NCBI RefSeq assembly: GCF_046614675.1
Contig: NZ_JBKKJT010000007.1
Location: 62,001 to 126,000, forward strand
DNA length: 64,000 nucleotides
Direction: 5' to 3'
Origin: Chryseobacterium cupriresistens
GTDB taxonomy: Bacteria > Bacteroidota > Bacteroidia > Flavobacteriales > Weeksellaceae
The notes under the pieces are model-generated. The model ran no database searches. It worked only from the letters and a program-made list of their open reading frames with translations, and was not told the origin of the DNA. Below, in pieces: positions 17,551 through 25,855 of the stretch (position 1 is its first letter; the number at the start of each line of letters is the position of its first letter). The translations under genes were made by a program, and so were the position numbers.

Positions 17551-18498
17551 TTATTCTCTGTGATTATTGAATTTAAATATCCACTTATAAATTTCCGTCA
17601 GAACCTCTTCTCTTATGGATTCGTTCAAAATCTCATGACGCATTTCCGGATAGATCTTTACGTCTACATTTTCAAAACCATCAGCTTTTAAGTTATCGAC
17701 CGTATGCATGACTCCTTTTCCAAAGTCACCAATCGGGTCATTCTGTCCGCTTACAAATAAAAAAGGGAAGGATTTTGAAATAGAAGAAGCCCAGTTTCTT
17801 GCAGTCGCCTTTTTATAAACAGTAAATAGAGTATAAAAAGCATTATGGGTAAACGGAATTCCGCAAAGTTCATCCTGTTCAAAAGCCTTTCTGTTTTCAG
17901 GATTAATACTGAGCCAGCTTGTATCGCTGAAATCTTTATCCTTTTTAAAATGCTTGTTATTGACACTCGTAAAAACAGAATTTAAAAACGTACGATGACG
18001 GGGAGCAATAGCTGTGGCTAATGATAAATACCCTCTTAATAGATCAATTCCCGGTAAAGGTCCGCCGGTTCCTGTAATGACAGCTCCTGAAAATTGACTG
18101 CTTACCTTTTGAAGAAGACAACGTGTAATAAAAGATCCCATAGAATGTCCCAGAATAAAATGGGGGACATCCGGATATTGTTCTGCAAGATGATTTGCCA
18201 TCATTTCCGCGTCGGCTATAAGTCTTTCATCCGGTTTTTCAAGCTGGAAGAAACCAATATCCTTTTTTTCTTTTACCGATTTTCCGTGTCCCAGATGATC
18301 ATACGTCAATACAGCAATCCCATGAGCCGCGAAATATTCTGCAATCTCTGCATATCTTCCGCTGTGTTCCTGCATTCCGTGAACAATAAGTAGCGTGGCT
18401 TTCACAGAAGCTGCATACGGATAAAATAAAGTGTAAAAGAGTTGGGTTTGATCGTTTGTGGTTGCAGGTAGATAACCTGATTTTTGGAGTGGATTCAT
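17551..18498 (-). CDS. Alpha/beta hydrolase, monoacylglycerol lipase-like
   Basis: 315 aa, no signal peptide. VHGMQEHSGRYAEIAEYFA (oxyanion loop region), LTYDHLGHGKS, then the nucleophile elbow GHSMGS, and later SGQNDPIGDFGKG (Asp) and YPEMRHEILNE (His) complete the triad. This is the Hydrolase_4/lysophospholipase pattern, so it probably acts on acylglycerols or lysophospholipids. Monocistronic, convergent with the ABC-F gene. Confidence 0.88.
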   Translation of the reverse strand: MNPLQKSGYLPATTNDQTQLFYTLFYPYAASVKATLLIVHGMQEHSGRYAEIAEYFAAHGIAVLTYDHLGHGKSVKEKKDIGFFQLEKPDERLIADAEMMANHLAEQYPDVPHFILGHSMGSFITRCLLQKVSSQFSGAVITGTGGPLPGIDLLRGYLSLATAIAPRHRTFLNSVFTSVNNKHFKKDKDFSDTSWLSINPENRKAFEQDELCGIPFTHNAFYTLFTVYKKATARNWASSISKSFPFLFVSGQNDPIGDFGKGVMHTVDNLKADGFENVDVKIYPEMRHEILNESIREEVLTEIYKWIFKFNNHRE

Positions 18499-18557
18499 GT
18501 TTGGGATTGTCTTTTGGTGTTTTGGATGAGGATTAAAGATATTTCTTTGCAGACTTT

Positions 18558-18590
18558 AAACCTAACAGGTTTTTAAAACCTGTTAGGTTT
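18558..18590. repeat. 33-nt near-perfect palindrome (AAACCTAACAGG family)
   Basis: Arms of 16 nt, AAACCTAACAGGTTTT (18558-18573) and AAAACCTGTTAGGTTT (18575-18590), with one central T. It lies 12 nt past the stop of the minus-strand gene at 18602 and could be its terminator or a dispersed repeat. Confidence 0.7.
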
Positions 18591-18601
18591 CATTATAGTA
18601 G

Positions 18602-19222
18602 CTACTTAGCCTCTGATAATGTCCAATCAAGGTAAATGTCTTTATTAATTATATCCACAAGAAGATCTTCCAAGTTCTCGCAAAAATTTCTTTTTAATAT
18701 TAGTGGAGATTTTAGTAGGGTTTCTTTTAATTCTTCTTGAGTGTAATAATGTGCGTTTGGATGATCACTGTTGTATTGATTAGCTTTCCAGATTTTATGC
18801 TTTAATAAAACATTTACTATGTTTTCAAGGATTATGTCTTCCAATCCACATGCTTCATCTTCTACTTTATTAATTATTAAATCATATTTCCCATCCCAAA
18901 TATCATAATCTTTGTAGTAAACTCTTATTAGTCTTTCCTTATTCAATTGATTAATTATATGAATAAGGCCACGTTTTTCTCCAGTTGCGCTTCCGTAGGA
19001 AATTATTTTTTTACTTCTTTTTAAAACGAATAAAGGACCTTGTCCGACAAATTGGTGTTCAAATTTTAATGTTTCAAAAAACTTTTTAGATTGATAATGG
19101 AAACAAAATGTGTCATCAGTTTCACTTATATCGTCTTCGAATATTTGAACAATATCGCCAAATTCTTTTAAAAGATATTCTTTGGCTATTTTCAAATATT
19201 CATCTTTTGTGTTTTCTTGCAT
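18602..19222 (-). CDS. Hypothetical protein with Imm35/YrhB-like N-terminal domain
   Basis: 206 aa, soluble, AT-rich codon use compared with neighbours. The N-terminal part (about 1-90) has CFHYQSKKFFETLKF, GQGPLFVLKRSKKIISYGSA, which resembles the Immunity protein 35/YrhB family layout (phe/tyr-x-QSK...GN/GxxPxxVdrxxgxxxxxGTA). The remaining 110 residues (DIWDGKYDLIIN...) were not recognised. Imm35-type proteins often neutralise polymorphic toxins, but no toxin gene is adjacent, so a role as an orphan immunity gene is only a suggestion. Its neighbours are an unrelated hydrolase and non-coding AT-rich DNA. Confidence 0.6.
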   Translation of the reverse strand: MQENTKDEYLKIAKEYLLKEFGDIVQIFEDDISETDDTFCFHYQSKKFFETLKFEHQFVGQGPLFVLKRSKKIISYGSATGEKRGLIHIINQLNKERLIRVYYKDYDIWDGKYDLIINKVEDEACGLEDIILENIVNVLLKHKIWKANQYNSDHPNAHYYTQEELKETLLKSPLILKRNFCENLEDLLVDIINKDIYLDWTLSEAK

Positions 19223-19694
19223 GTTATTTTATGTGTTTGTGAAGATTGTTTAAGTTTTTTACGATTGAAATTTTTTTAACTTGAGTTTTCACTTTTTTTG
19301 AGTTAACTGATTAATTTATTTTTTTATATAAATTTAGCTTAATTAAGATATTGTTCTTGTGACAATATCTAATATTTTAACAAGAAATTTCTTATCTATT
19401 AGTAAGTTCTTCAATTTTATTTGAGTGTACGAAAGTTCCTTGGAATTTTCCTTTATTAATAGTACATCATTTTTACCCCAAAAATTCTTTTTATCCCATC
19501 ATATATATTCTGAAGTTTCTTTTACGTTTTGTAATATTATTGAACAGCTAACGACAGAAAATATTGTTTCAAATATTCCATACCAAAATTGTTGTTTTTG
19601 CTTGAAAATCGTTAGAATTATACCCCATAATAAAAATTATACTTGTAGATAGCCATATTCCTTTCGAGGTATGTATAACTAATACGTAAGTTTT
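19223..19694. other. AT-rich region without a convincing gene
   Basis: An open frame of 75 codons at 19425-19652 exists on the plus strand, but its product lacks a domain, has unusual composition (many Cys/Phe/Ser) and has no promoter-like sequence in front. It may be decayed sequence, perhaps remnants of the same island that holds the Imm35-like gene. Confidence 0.4.
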
Positions 19695-19859
19695 TTAATT
19701 TAATTGATCATAGTCAATATATTTCTTACTTATGTTATTAAATAAAAAAGAAAAGAATATTATTATGAAAATGGGTTTTAGTTTTGATAAGAGAATCTCA
19801 TATGCATTAATTACATTATTTAATTTGGCATAAAAGTCTTCACCATTTTTTGATTCCAT
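19695..19859 (-). CDS. Putative 54-aa single-pass membrane protein
   Basis: MESKNGEDFYAKLNNVINAY start, then a hydrophobic helix (PIFIIIFFSFLF, about residues 29-41) and a basic/polar tail. A -7 element TATATTTG lies 18 nt before the ATG at 19859 (plus coordinates 19878-19885), the same spacing as verified genes here, which is why this small frame is listed. No homologue recognised; it could also be a fragment of a larger decayed gene. Confidence 0.35.
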   Translation of the reverse strand: MESKNGEDFYAKLNNVINAYEILLSKLKPIFIIIFFSFLFNNISKKYIDYDQLN

Positions 19860-19877
19860 GATAATTTTAAAATAAAT

Positions 19878-19885
19878 CAAATATA
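19878..19885 (-). promoter_or_regulatory. -7 element in front of the 54-aa ORF
   Basis: TATATTTG on the minus strand, matching TAnnTTTG. Confidence 0.35.
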
Positions 19886-19969
19886 AAAATTATTCCGTTC
19901 AACCTCATGATTTTCACCCCACCCCAAAATAAAATTCCTCTCAAATTTGCTCACCCAATTTTTTAAAAG

Positions 19970-19977
19970 TAATTTTG
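19970..19977 (+). promoter_or_regulatory. -7 promoter element for purA
   Basis: TAATTTTG, 26 nt ahead of the ATG at 20004. Confidence 0.55.
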
Positions 19978-20003
19978 CACGAATCTAAAAACAAAAGTAA
20001 AAT

Positions 20004-21290
20004 ATGTCAACTTATGTAGTTGTAGGTCTTCAGTACGGAGATGAAGGCAAAGGAAAAATCACGGATGTTTTATCAGCAAAATCGGACTATGTAGTACGTT
20101 TCCAGGGTGGAGACAACGCTGGTCACACGGTTTATGTGGGTGATGAGAAATTCGTTCTACACCTTCTTCCTTCAGGAGTTCTTCAATGCAAAGGGAAATG
20201 TATCATTGCGAACGGAGTAGTGGTAAACCCTAAGTCTTTCATTAAAGAAGTTGGTCAGATCGAGAGCAAAGGCTTGAGAACAGATCACATCTTTATCAGC
20301 AGAAGAGCGCATGTCATCATGCCTTATCACATCCTTTTGGATACTTACCGTGAAGAGGAGCACGGAGGAACTCAGATCGGAACTACCAAAAAAGGAATCG
20401 GACCTTGTTATGAAGATAAAATTGCAAGAGTCGGGATCAGAATGGTAGACCTTTTAAATCCTGAGATTTTAAGAGATAAAATTGAGAAAAACTTAAAGGT
20501 TAAGAACTCTCTTTTTGAAAAATATTACGGAAAACCAACGTTAGACGTTGAAGAAATCTACAACGAATATTTAGCAATCGGAAAACAGCTTCAGGACAGA
20601 ATTGTTGATACTGAACTGGAACTGAACGAAGCAATCAGAGACGGTAAAAACGTTTTATTCGAAGGAGCACAGGCATTAATGCTTGATATTGACTTCGGTA
20701 CTTATCCATACGTAACTTCATCTTCTCCATCTACAGGAGGTGTTTGTTCAGGAGCAGGTGTTCCGCCAACTTCACTTCAGAACCTTATCGGGGTAGCAAA
20801 AGCTTACTGTACAAGAGTCGGAAACGGACCTTTCCCTTCTGAACTGGATAACGAACTGGGTGAAAAAATCAGACAGATCGGTGGTGAATTCGGAGCAACT
20901 ACAGGTAGACCTAGAAGAACAGGTTGGTTAGACCTTGTTTCTTTGAAACATGCTTGTATGATCAACGGTATCAATAACCTTGTGATTACTAAACTTGACG
21001 TTCTTACAGGAATTGAGAACCTGAAAGTAGTAACCCATTACAAAACTGAAGACGGAAAAATCATTGATTATTTCACTTCGTCAACAGAAAAGCTATACAA
21101 CTACGAGCCAATTTACCAGGATTTACCAGGCTGGAGCGAAGATATTACCAAAGCAAGAAGCTATGATGAACTTCCTGATACTGCGCAAAAATACATCGAG
21201 TTTATTGAGAAATACTTAGGAATCAACGTATACTTAGTTTCTGTAGGTCCTGAAAGAAGTCAGAACATCATCAGAAAAGAATTATTCTAA
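20004..21290 (+). CDS. purA: Adenylosuccinate synthetase
   Basis: 428 aa, full length. GTP-binding loop GLQYGDEGKGKITD at 8-21, then GGDNAGHTV, GTTKKGIGPCYEDK, FEGAQALMLDID and TTGRPRRTGWLDL are diagnostic. It converts IMP + Asp + GTP to adenylosuccinate, the first step from IMP to AMP. Monocistronic with its own promoter and terminator. Confidence 0.97.
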   Translation: MSTYVVVGLQYGDEGKGKITDVLSAKSDYVVRFQGGDNAGHTVYVGDEKFVLHLLPSGVLQCKGKCIIANGVVVNPKSFIKEVGQIESKGLRTDHIFISRRAHVIMPYHILLDTYREEEHGGTQIGTTKKGIGPCYEDKIARVGIRMVDLLNPEILRDKIEKNLKVKNSLFEKYYGKPTLDVEEIYNEYLAIGKQLQDRIVDTELELNEAIRDGKNVLFEGAQALMLDIDFGTYPYVTSSSPSTGGVCSGAGVPPTSLQNLIGVAKAYCTRVGNGPFPSELDNELGEKIRQIGGEFGATTGRPRRTGWLDLVSLKHACMINGINNLVITKLDVLTGIENLKVVTHYKTEDGKIIDYFTSSTEKLYNYEPIYQDLPGWSEDITKARSYDELPDTAQKYIEFIEKYLGINVYLVSVGPERSQNIIRKELF

Positions 21291-21312
21291 TATTCTTAGC
21301 AATAAAAATAAC

Positions 21313-21348
21313 AGAGAGACTATCATTGGATGGTCTCTTTTTTTTGTT
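21313..21348 (+). terminator. Terminator after purA
   Basis: AGAGACTATC and GATGGTCTCT pair with one G-T around ATTG, then a run of eight T. Confidence 0.8.
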
Positions 21349-21567
21349 TTTATAAGAGGTCATTAAGTTTGTTCCATCACTTACTTTAGAAGAAATAACT
21401 CCTATTTCTACTTATAAATGTTAAAATTTAAACATTATCATAAAATTTTCTAATATTATGTTGTTTTGATAAAATTTTGGCAGATGTTTTGATATTGAAA
21501 CAGTACTTATCGATAAGAATAATAAAACTAATAATCAAAATTTTTAACAGTTTAAATAGTAGTAGTG

Positions 21568-22419
21568 ATGAAACAACATAACCAAAACCAGGAATTTCGG
21601 TTCAACGAAGTCCTGTTCGAGCACCGCAATAAAGACTATGGTGCCTATGTATTAAGAAATGAATCAGATAGAATATTAACCAAAGCACTCTTTATCGGAG
21701 CAAGTTTAATGGCAGCAGTATCCATTACACCATTTGTGATCTCTGCGTTACAAGGACCAAGTATTACTGAAAAGATTATTGCTTGTGATTTTGGACCGTT
21801 TGATGTGAAGAATGTAGATACACCGGAAGTAGTACCTCCTGTAGAAACTATAAAACCTGTAGCTCCATCTAATACCAAGACATTTGACAGTACAGTGCCT
21901 ACACCATCAAGTACAGCTCAGGATGATGGGAAAAAAGAAGCCATTCCTGATGATGCTGTAGCCGGTTTTAAAGACAATTTTAATGGAGATCCTGTAGCTC
22001 CGAATACACCTAATGTTCCAACAGTAACAGTAGGAACAGGACCTGTAATAACGACAGCTCCAACAGTGATTTCTGCTCCGGTGGACAAAAATAAAATTGC
22101 AGAATTCGGAGAACTTGGTGTAGAAGCCAATTTTGCAGGAGGAATAGACTCCTTCAGAAATAAAGTAATGAACAGCTTCGACAGTTCAGGATTTGAATCC
22201 GAAGATGTTGTAAAGACGACAGTTACCTTTATTGTAGAAATGGACGGAACCATCTCAGGGGTAAAAGCTAACGGAACCAACGCCGATTTTAACAATGAGG
22301 CAATGAGAACTATTAAATCAATTTCCAACAAAGGAAAATGGATCCCGGCCAAAAACAAAAAAGGAGAATTCGTAAGAAGTTATTTCAAATTTCCAATCTC
22401 TATGAAATTTGATAATTAA
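21568..22419 (+). CDS. TonB family protein (energy transducer)
   Basis: 283 aa. An in-frame GTG lies one codon earlier (21565), but the ATG at 21568 is the natural start. FNEVLFEHRNKDYGAYVLRN at 12-31 is the typical N-terminus of Bacteroidota TonB. One membrane helix follows (about 38-62), then a Pro/Thr/Val-rich periplasmic stretch (65-175) and a C-terminal TonB domain (about 195-283, VKTTVTFIVEMDGTISGVKA ... FKFPISMKF). It couples proton motive force to outer-membrane receptors. No exbB/exbD gene is next to it. Confidence 0.9.
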   Translation: MKQHNQNQEFRFNEVLFEHRNKDYGAYVLRNESDRILTKALFIGASLMAAVSITPFVISALQGPSITEKIIACDFGPFDVKNVDTPEVVPPVETIKPVAPSNTKTFDSTVPTPSSTAQDDGKKEAIPDDAVAGFKDNFNGDPVAPNTPNVPTVTVGTGPVITTAPTVISAPVDKNKIAEFGELGVEANFAGGIDSFRNKVMNSFDSSGFESEDVVKTTVTFIVEMDGTISGVKANGTNADFNNEAMRTIKSISNKGKWIPAKNKKGEFVRSYFKFPISMKFDN

Positions 22420-22443
22420 TACGGAAAAGTAAATTTCAAATAG

Positions 22444-22482
22444 TTATCCACAAAGAATTTTTTTTGTGGATAATTTTTTTTA
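22444..22482 (+). terminator. Terminator hairpin made of two inverted DnaA-box sequences
   Basis: TTATCCACAAA (22444-22454) and TTTGTGGATAA (22463-22473) form a perfect 11-bp stem with loop GAATTTTT, then a T-run. The arms contain exact copies of the DnaA-box consensus TTATCCACA in opposite orientation. It lies between tonB and parA. Confidence 0.75.
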
Positions 22483-22557
22483 TCGTTAAATTGCTTATTA
22501 ACAATATTTTAACTCAATTTTGATTTTCTCCACTCACCGAGAGCAAAGAAAAAAGTG

Positions 22558-22565
22558 TATTTTTG
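22558..22565 (+). promoter_or_regulatory. -7 promoter element for the parA operon
   Basis: TATTTTTG, 18 nt ahead of the ATG at 22584. It overlaps an in-frame TTG at 22563 and so rules out the longer frame. Confidence 0.6.
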
Positions 22566-22583
22566 AAACTTAAAGTTCTAATA

Positions 22584-23357
22584 ATGGCAAAAATCATAGG
22601 TATTGCTAATCAAAAAGGAGGTGTTGGTAAAACTACCACCGCTGTAAATTTGGCAGCAGCATTAGGAGTATTGGAAAAAAGAATATTAATCATTGATGCT
22701 GACCCTCAGGCGAATGCAACATCCGGTTTGGGTGTTGAGGATGTTCAGTATTCTACCTATAATCTTCTGGAGCATAGTGCAGATACAAGAGTCTGTATCA
22801 AAAGAACGGCAACTCCTAACCTGGACATTATTCCGTCCCATATCGATCTGGTAGCAGCGGAAATTGAATTGGTAGACAAGGAAGACCGTGAGTATATGCT
22901 GAAAAAAGCATTGGCAAGTGTAAGGGATGATTATGATTATATTATCATCGACTGTGCACCGAGTTTAGGTCTTATTACTGTAAATGCTCTTACAGCAGCA
23001 GATTCTGTAATTATTCCGATCCAGTGTGAGTATTTTGCATTAGAAGGACTTGGGAAATTGTTGAATACCGTTAAAAATGTTCAGAAAATTCACAATAAAG
23101 ATCTTGGAATTGAAGGTCTTCTTTTAACCATGTACGACAGCAGATTGAGACTATCCAATCAGGTTGTGGAAGAAGTAAATCTGCACTTCCCTGAAATGGT
23201 GTTTGAAACCATTATCAGCAGAAACGTAAGATTGAGTGAAGCGCCAAGTTTCGGGGAAAGTATCCTGAACTATGATGCGGAAAGTAAAGGAGCTGTTCAG
23301 TATATTCAGTTGGCTGAAGAAGTTCTTTTGAAGAATGAAAACTTAATAAAGAATTAA
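22584..23357 (+). CDS. parA: ParA/Soj chromosome-partitioning ATPase
   Basis: 257 aa from the ATG at 22584. Deviant Walker A NQKGGVGKTTTAVNLAA near the N-terminus, IIDADPQANATSGLG, and YIIIDCAPSLGLITVNAL (Walker B region) mark a ParA/Soj ATPase. ParA forms ATP-dependent patches on the nucleoid and moves ParB-parS complexes. It is followed by parB, then DUF5683, dapB and lepB, a gene order seen in many Flavobacteriia. Confidence 0.95.
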   Translation: MAKIIGIANQKGGVGKTTTAVNLAAALGVLEKRILIIDADPQANATSGLGVEDVQYSTYNLLEHSADTRVCIKRTATPNLDIIPSHIDLVAAEIELVDKEDREYMLKKALASVRDDYDYIIIDCAPSLGLITVNALTAADSVIIPIQCEYFALEGLGKLLNTVKNVQKIHNKDLGIEGLLLTMYDSRLRLSNQVVEEVNLHFPEMVFETIISRNVRLSEAPSFGESILNYDAESKGAVQYIQLAEEVLLKNENLIKN

Positions 23358-23426
23358 ATTAATAATAAATGGGCAATAAGTGAATGCTGGTCATCACTTC
23401 TCAAACATCATTTATCAATTATATCT
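23358..23426. repeat. Short degenerate inverted repeat between parA and parB
   Basis: AATAAATGGGCAATAAGTGA and TCACTTCTCAAACATCATTTATC are imperfect complements. Element of the same type as those at 25759 and 14735. No perfect parS (TGTTTCACGTGAAACA) is present here. Confidence 0.4.
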
Positions 23427-24317
23427 ATGAAGGACAAAAAAAGAGCTATGGGACGCGGCCTGGGCGCCATTTTAAGTGCAGAATCCAAAGCAACGATCAA
23501 TTCCGCTACTGATGAAGGAGCAGATAAGTTTGTGGGAAATATTGTGGAAGTTGCGCTTGAAGATATCTATCCGAACCCAACGCAGCCGAGAACTTATTTT
23601 GATGAAAAAGCATTAAACGAACTTGCACAGTCTATTAAAAACTTAGGCGTAATCCAGCCGGTTACCTTGAGAAAAGACGGGGAGAAGTTTGAAATCATTT
23701 CCGGGGAAAGACGTTATAGGGCAACTAAAATTGCCGGATTAACGACTATTCCTGCCTATATCCGTTTAGTCAATGACCAGGAGCTTCTTGAAATGGCTCT
23801 TGTTGAAAATATCCAGAGAGAAGACCTTGATGCTATTGAAATTGCATTAACTTATCACAGGCTTTTGGAGGAAATAGGTCTTACTCAGGAAAACCTGAGC
23901 CAGAGAATCGGAAAGGACAGAAGTACGATTACCAATTCTATCAGACTGCTAAGATTAAATCCGGATATTCAGAATGCTATCAGAAGCGGTGAGATTTCTG
24001 CAGGACACGGAAGAGCGATTATCAGTCTTGAAAGTGAAGAAGCTCAGCAGATTTTATTTGATCTTATTATCAAAGAAAAATTAAACGTTCGTCAGGCTGA
24101 ACAGGCTGCTGCTGCATTGAAGAACCCGAAGTCTCCTGCTGCCAAAAAAGCAAAAGTGGAGCTTTCCAATAACTATAAAAAAGCCCAGAAGACCATTGCT
24201 GATATCTTGGACGTGAAAGTAGAGATCAAAGCTTCTGGAAATGGTAAAAAAGGTAAAATTGTTCTGGACTTCAAAAATGAAGAAGAGCTGGAATATATTT
24301 TATCCCATATTAAATAA
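23427..24317 (+). CDS. parB: ParB/Spo0J chromosome-partitioning protein
   Basis: 296 aa. The start MKDKKRAMGRGLGAIL holds the ParA-activating N-terminal peptide. The CTP-binding ParB core shows IYPNPTQPRTYFDEKALNELA and GERRYRATK (C-motif 2 and GERR), then an HTH (LSQRIGKDRSTITNSIRLL) and the C-terminal dimer region. ParB binds parS near oriC and slides along DNA. The stop is immediately followed by the DUF5683 ATG. Confidence 0.95.
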   Translation: MKDKKRAMGRGLGAILSAESKATINSATDEGADKFVGNIVEVALEDIYPNPTQPRTYFDEKALNELAQSIKNLGVIQPVTLRKDGEKFEIISGERRYRATKIAGLTTIPAYIRLVNDQELLEMALVENIQREDLDAIEIALTYHRLLEEIGLTQENLSQRIGKDRSTITNSIRLLRLNPDIQNAIRSGEISAGHGRAIISLESEEAQQILFDLIIKEKLNVRQAEQAAAALKNPKSPAAKKAKVELSNNYKKAQKTIADILDVKVEIKASGNGKKGKIVLDFKNEEELEYILSHIK

Positions 24318-24956
24318 ATGAAGAAAATATTTTTCACATTTTTCTTGTGTATCGCTGCACTGGCTTACTCACAAGTAAAACCTATCGATACCGTTCGGAT
24401 GCAGACTCCTCCGAAAGAAGAAACCCGTGTCGTAAAGCCAGGTAAGACCGAAGCCAAAATCATTGAAGATCTTGAAAAAGCAAACGGTCCCACAGCAAAA
24501 ACCTTAAAGCTTAATCCTACCAGAGCAGGATTGTACTCTGCAGTTTTACCTGGATTAGGACAGTTTTATAACAAAAAATACTGGAAAATTCCTATTGTCT
24601 GGGGAGCGGTAGGTGCCGGAGTTGGTATCGCTGTATGGAATGATAACCAATACAAAAAATACCGTGAATATTATGTGGCTAAGCTGAACGGAACTCCCAA
24701 TGAGTTTGTGGACAGCCATCCGTGGCTGGACAAAAGAGCGTTGGGTAATGCACAGGACAGGGCCAAGAGGCAAAGGGATTATGCCATTGCCATTACCGGT
24801 TTGATTTATATTCTGAATATTGTAGATGCTGTAGTAGACGCTCATCTTTATGAAAGCCGTCATGATCCGGATCTGGTTTTTAAACCATCGGTTATTCAGG
24901 ACCAGTATGGCTACAGCGCGCCAAAAACAGGATTCAGTTTAAGTTACAGATTTTAA
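24318..24956 (+). CDS. DUF5683 domain-containing membrane protein
   Basis: 212 aa. Signal peptide (FFTFFLCIAALAYSQ), a linker, then the DUF5683 block NPTRAGLYSAVLPGLGQFYN with the TM segment WKIPIVWGAVGAGVGIAV and a second helix (YAIAITGLIYILNIVDAVVDA). The pattern Gly-leu-Gly-Gln-Phe-Tyr is also seen in TM2-type proteins. It starts directly after parB. Function unknown; the fixed position behind parAB suggests a cell-cycle or envelope link, but that is inference. Confidence 0.88.
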   Translation: MKKIFFTFFLCIAALAYSQVKPIDTVRMQTPPKEETRVVKPGKTEAKIIEDLEKANGPTAKTLKLNPTRAGLYSAVLPGLGQFYNKKYWKIPIVWGAVGAGVGIAVWNDNQYKKYREYYVAKLNGTPNEFVDSHPWLDKRALGNAQDRAKRQRDYAIAITGLIYILNIVDAVVDAHLYESRHDPDLVFKPSVIQDQYGYSAPKTGFSLSYRF

Positions 24957-25018
24957 AATACAACATATCTGCAGAAGGTCTGAAGATTGAATGCAGCATT
25001 AAAAATAAATAAGATTAT

Positions 25019-25720
25019 ATGAAAATAGCATTAGTTGGTTACGGTAAAATGGGTAAGATCATTGATGAGATCGCACAGAAGAGAGGTCATGAAGTAGTTG
25101 CCCGTCTGAAGGAAACCCCGACTGCTGAGAATCTTAATAATCCGGATGTTGTGATTGAATTTTCACTGCCGGAAGTAGCTTTTGAAAACATCAAAGCTTG
25201 CCTTGAAAATAAAATTCCCGTGATCTGCGGAACAACAGGATGGCTTGACCAAAAAGCTGAAATTGAAAAATTAGCGATAGATAATGATACTGCTTTCCTA
25301 TACGGTTCCAATTTTAGTTTGGGAGTCAACTTATTTTTTGCTCTGAACGAAAAGCTTGCGGACCTGATGAAAAACGTAGATGAATACTCTTGCCAGCTGG
25401 AAGAAATTCATCACATCCATAAAAAAGATGCTCCAAGTGGGACTGCGATTTCTATCGCTGAGGGAATCATTCAGAACAATCCGAAATTCGATGCCTGGAA
25501 ACTGGAAGAAACAGAAGGGAATCAGCTTGGAATTTTTGCGGTACGTGAAGACGAAGTTCCGGGAACACACAGCGTATATTACAGAAGTGAAGTAGACGAA
25601 ATCGAGATCAAACATACCGCTTTCAACAGAAACGGTTTTGCACTGGGAGCGGTAGTCGCTGCTGAGTGGATTAAAGATAAAAAAGGAAACTTCGCAATGA
25701 AAGACGTTTTGGGACTTTAA
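25019..25720 (+). CDS. dapB: 4-hydroxy-tetrahydrodipicolinate reductase
   Basis: 233 aa. NAD(P)-binding start ALVGYGKMGKIID, CGTTGW, and the catalytic block EIHHIHKKDAPSGTAISIAEG, in which the His pair and Lys of DapB are present. It reduces HTPA to tetrahydrodipicolinate in lysine and meso-diaminopimelate synthesis. Length is a little shorter than E. coli DapB, normal for Bacteroidota. Confidence 0.95.
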   Translation: MKIALVGYGKMGKIIDEIAQKRGHEVVARLKETPTAENLNNPDVVIEFSLPEVAFENIKACLENKIPVICGTTGWLDQKAEIEKLAIDNDTAFLYGSNFSLGVNLFFALNEKLADLMKNVDEYSCQLEEIHHIHKKDAPSGTAISIAEGIIQNNPKFDAWKLEETEGNQLGIFAVREDEVPGTHSVYYRSEVDEIEIKHTAFNRNGFALGAVVAAEWIKDKKGNFAMKDVLGL

Positions 25721-25758
25721 TTTGTAACAAATTCTGTAAATTGCAGACCAATAAGCAG

Positions 25759-25820
25759 AAAATGATGAATAGTGAATTGTAAACAGCGGACTGCTTTTAT
25801 CATTTATTACTCATCATTTT
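25759..25820. repeat. Inverted repeat between dapB and lepB
   Basis: AAAATGATGA (25759-25768) and TCATCATTTT (25811-25820) are perfect complements. The sequence between also has partial symmetry (GTGAATTGTAAA versus TTTATCATTTATTAC). Confidence 0.55.
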
Positions 25821-25855
25821 TATTATTTATATCTTAAGAATAGGCACAAAAATTT

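Noticed and set aside
19425..19652. 75-codon ORF on the plus strand
   Set aside because: No promoter-like element, odd composition, no recognisable domain.
22444..22473. Replication origin called from two DnaA boxes
   Set aside because: Only two boxes, they form a terminator hairpin with a T-run; no cluster of boxes or AT-rich unwinding element was seen. Kept only as a weak finding.
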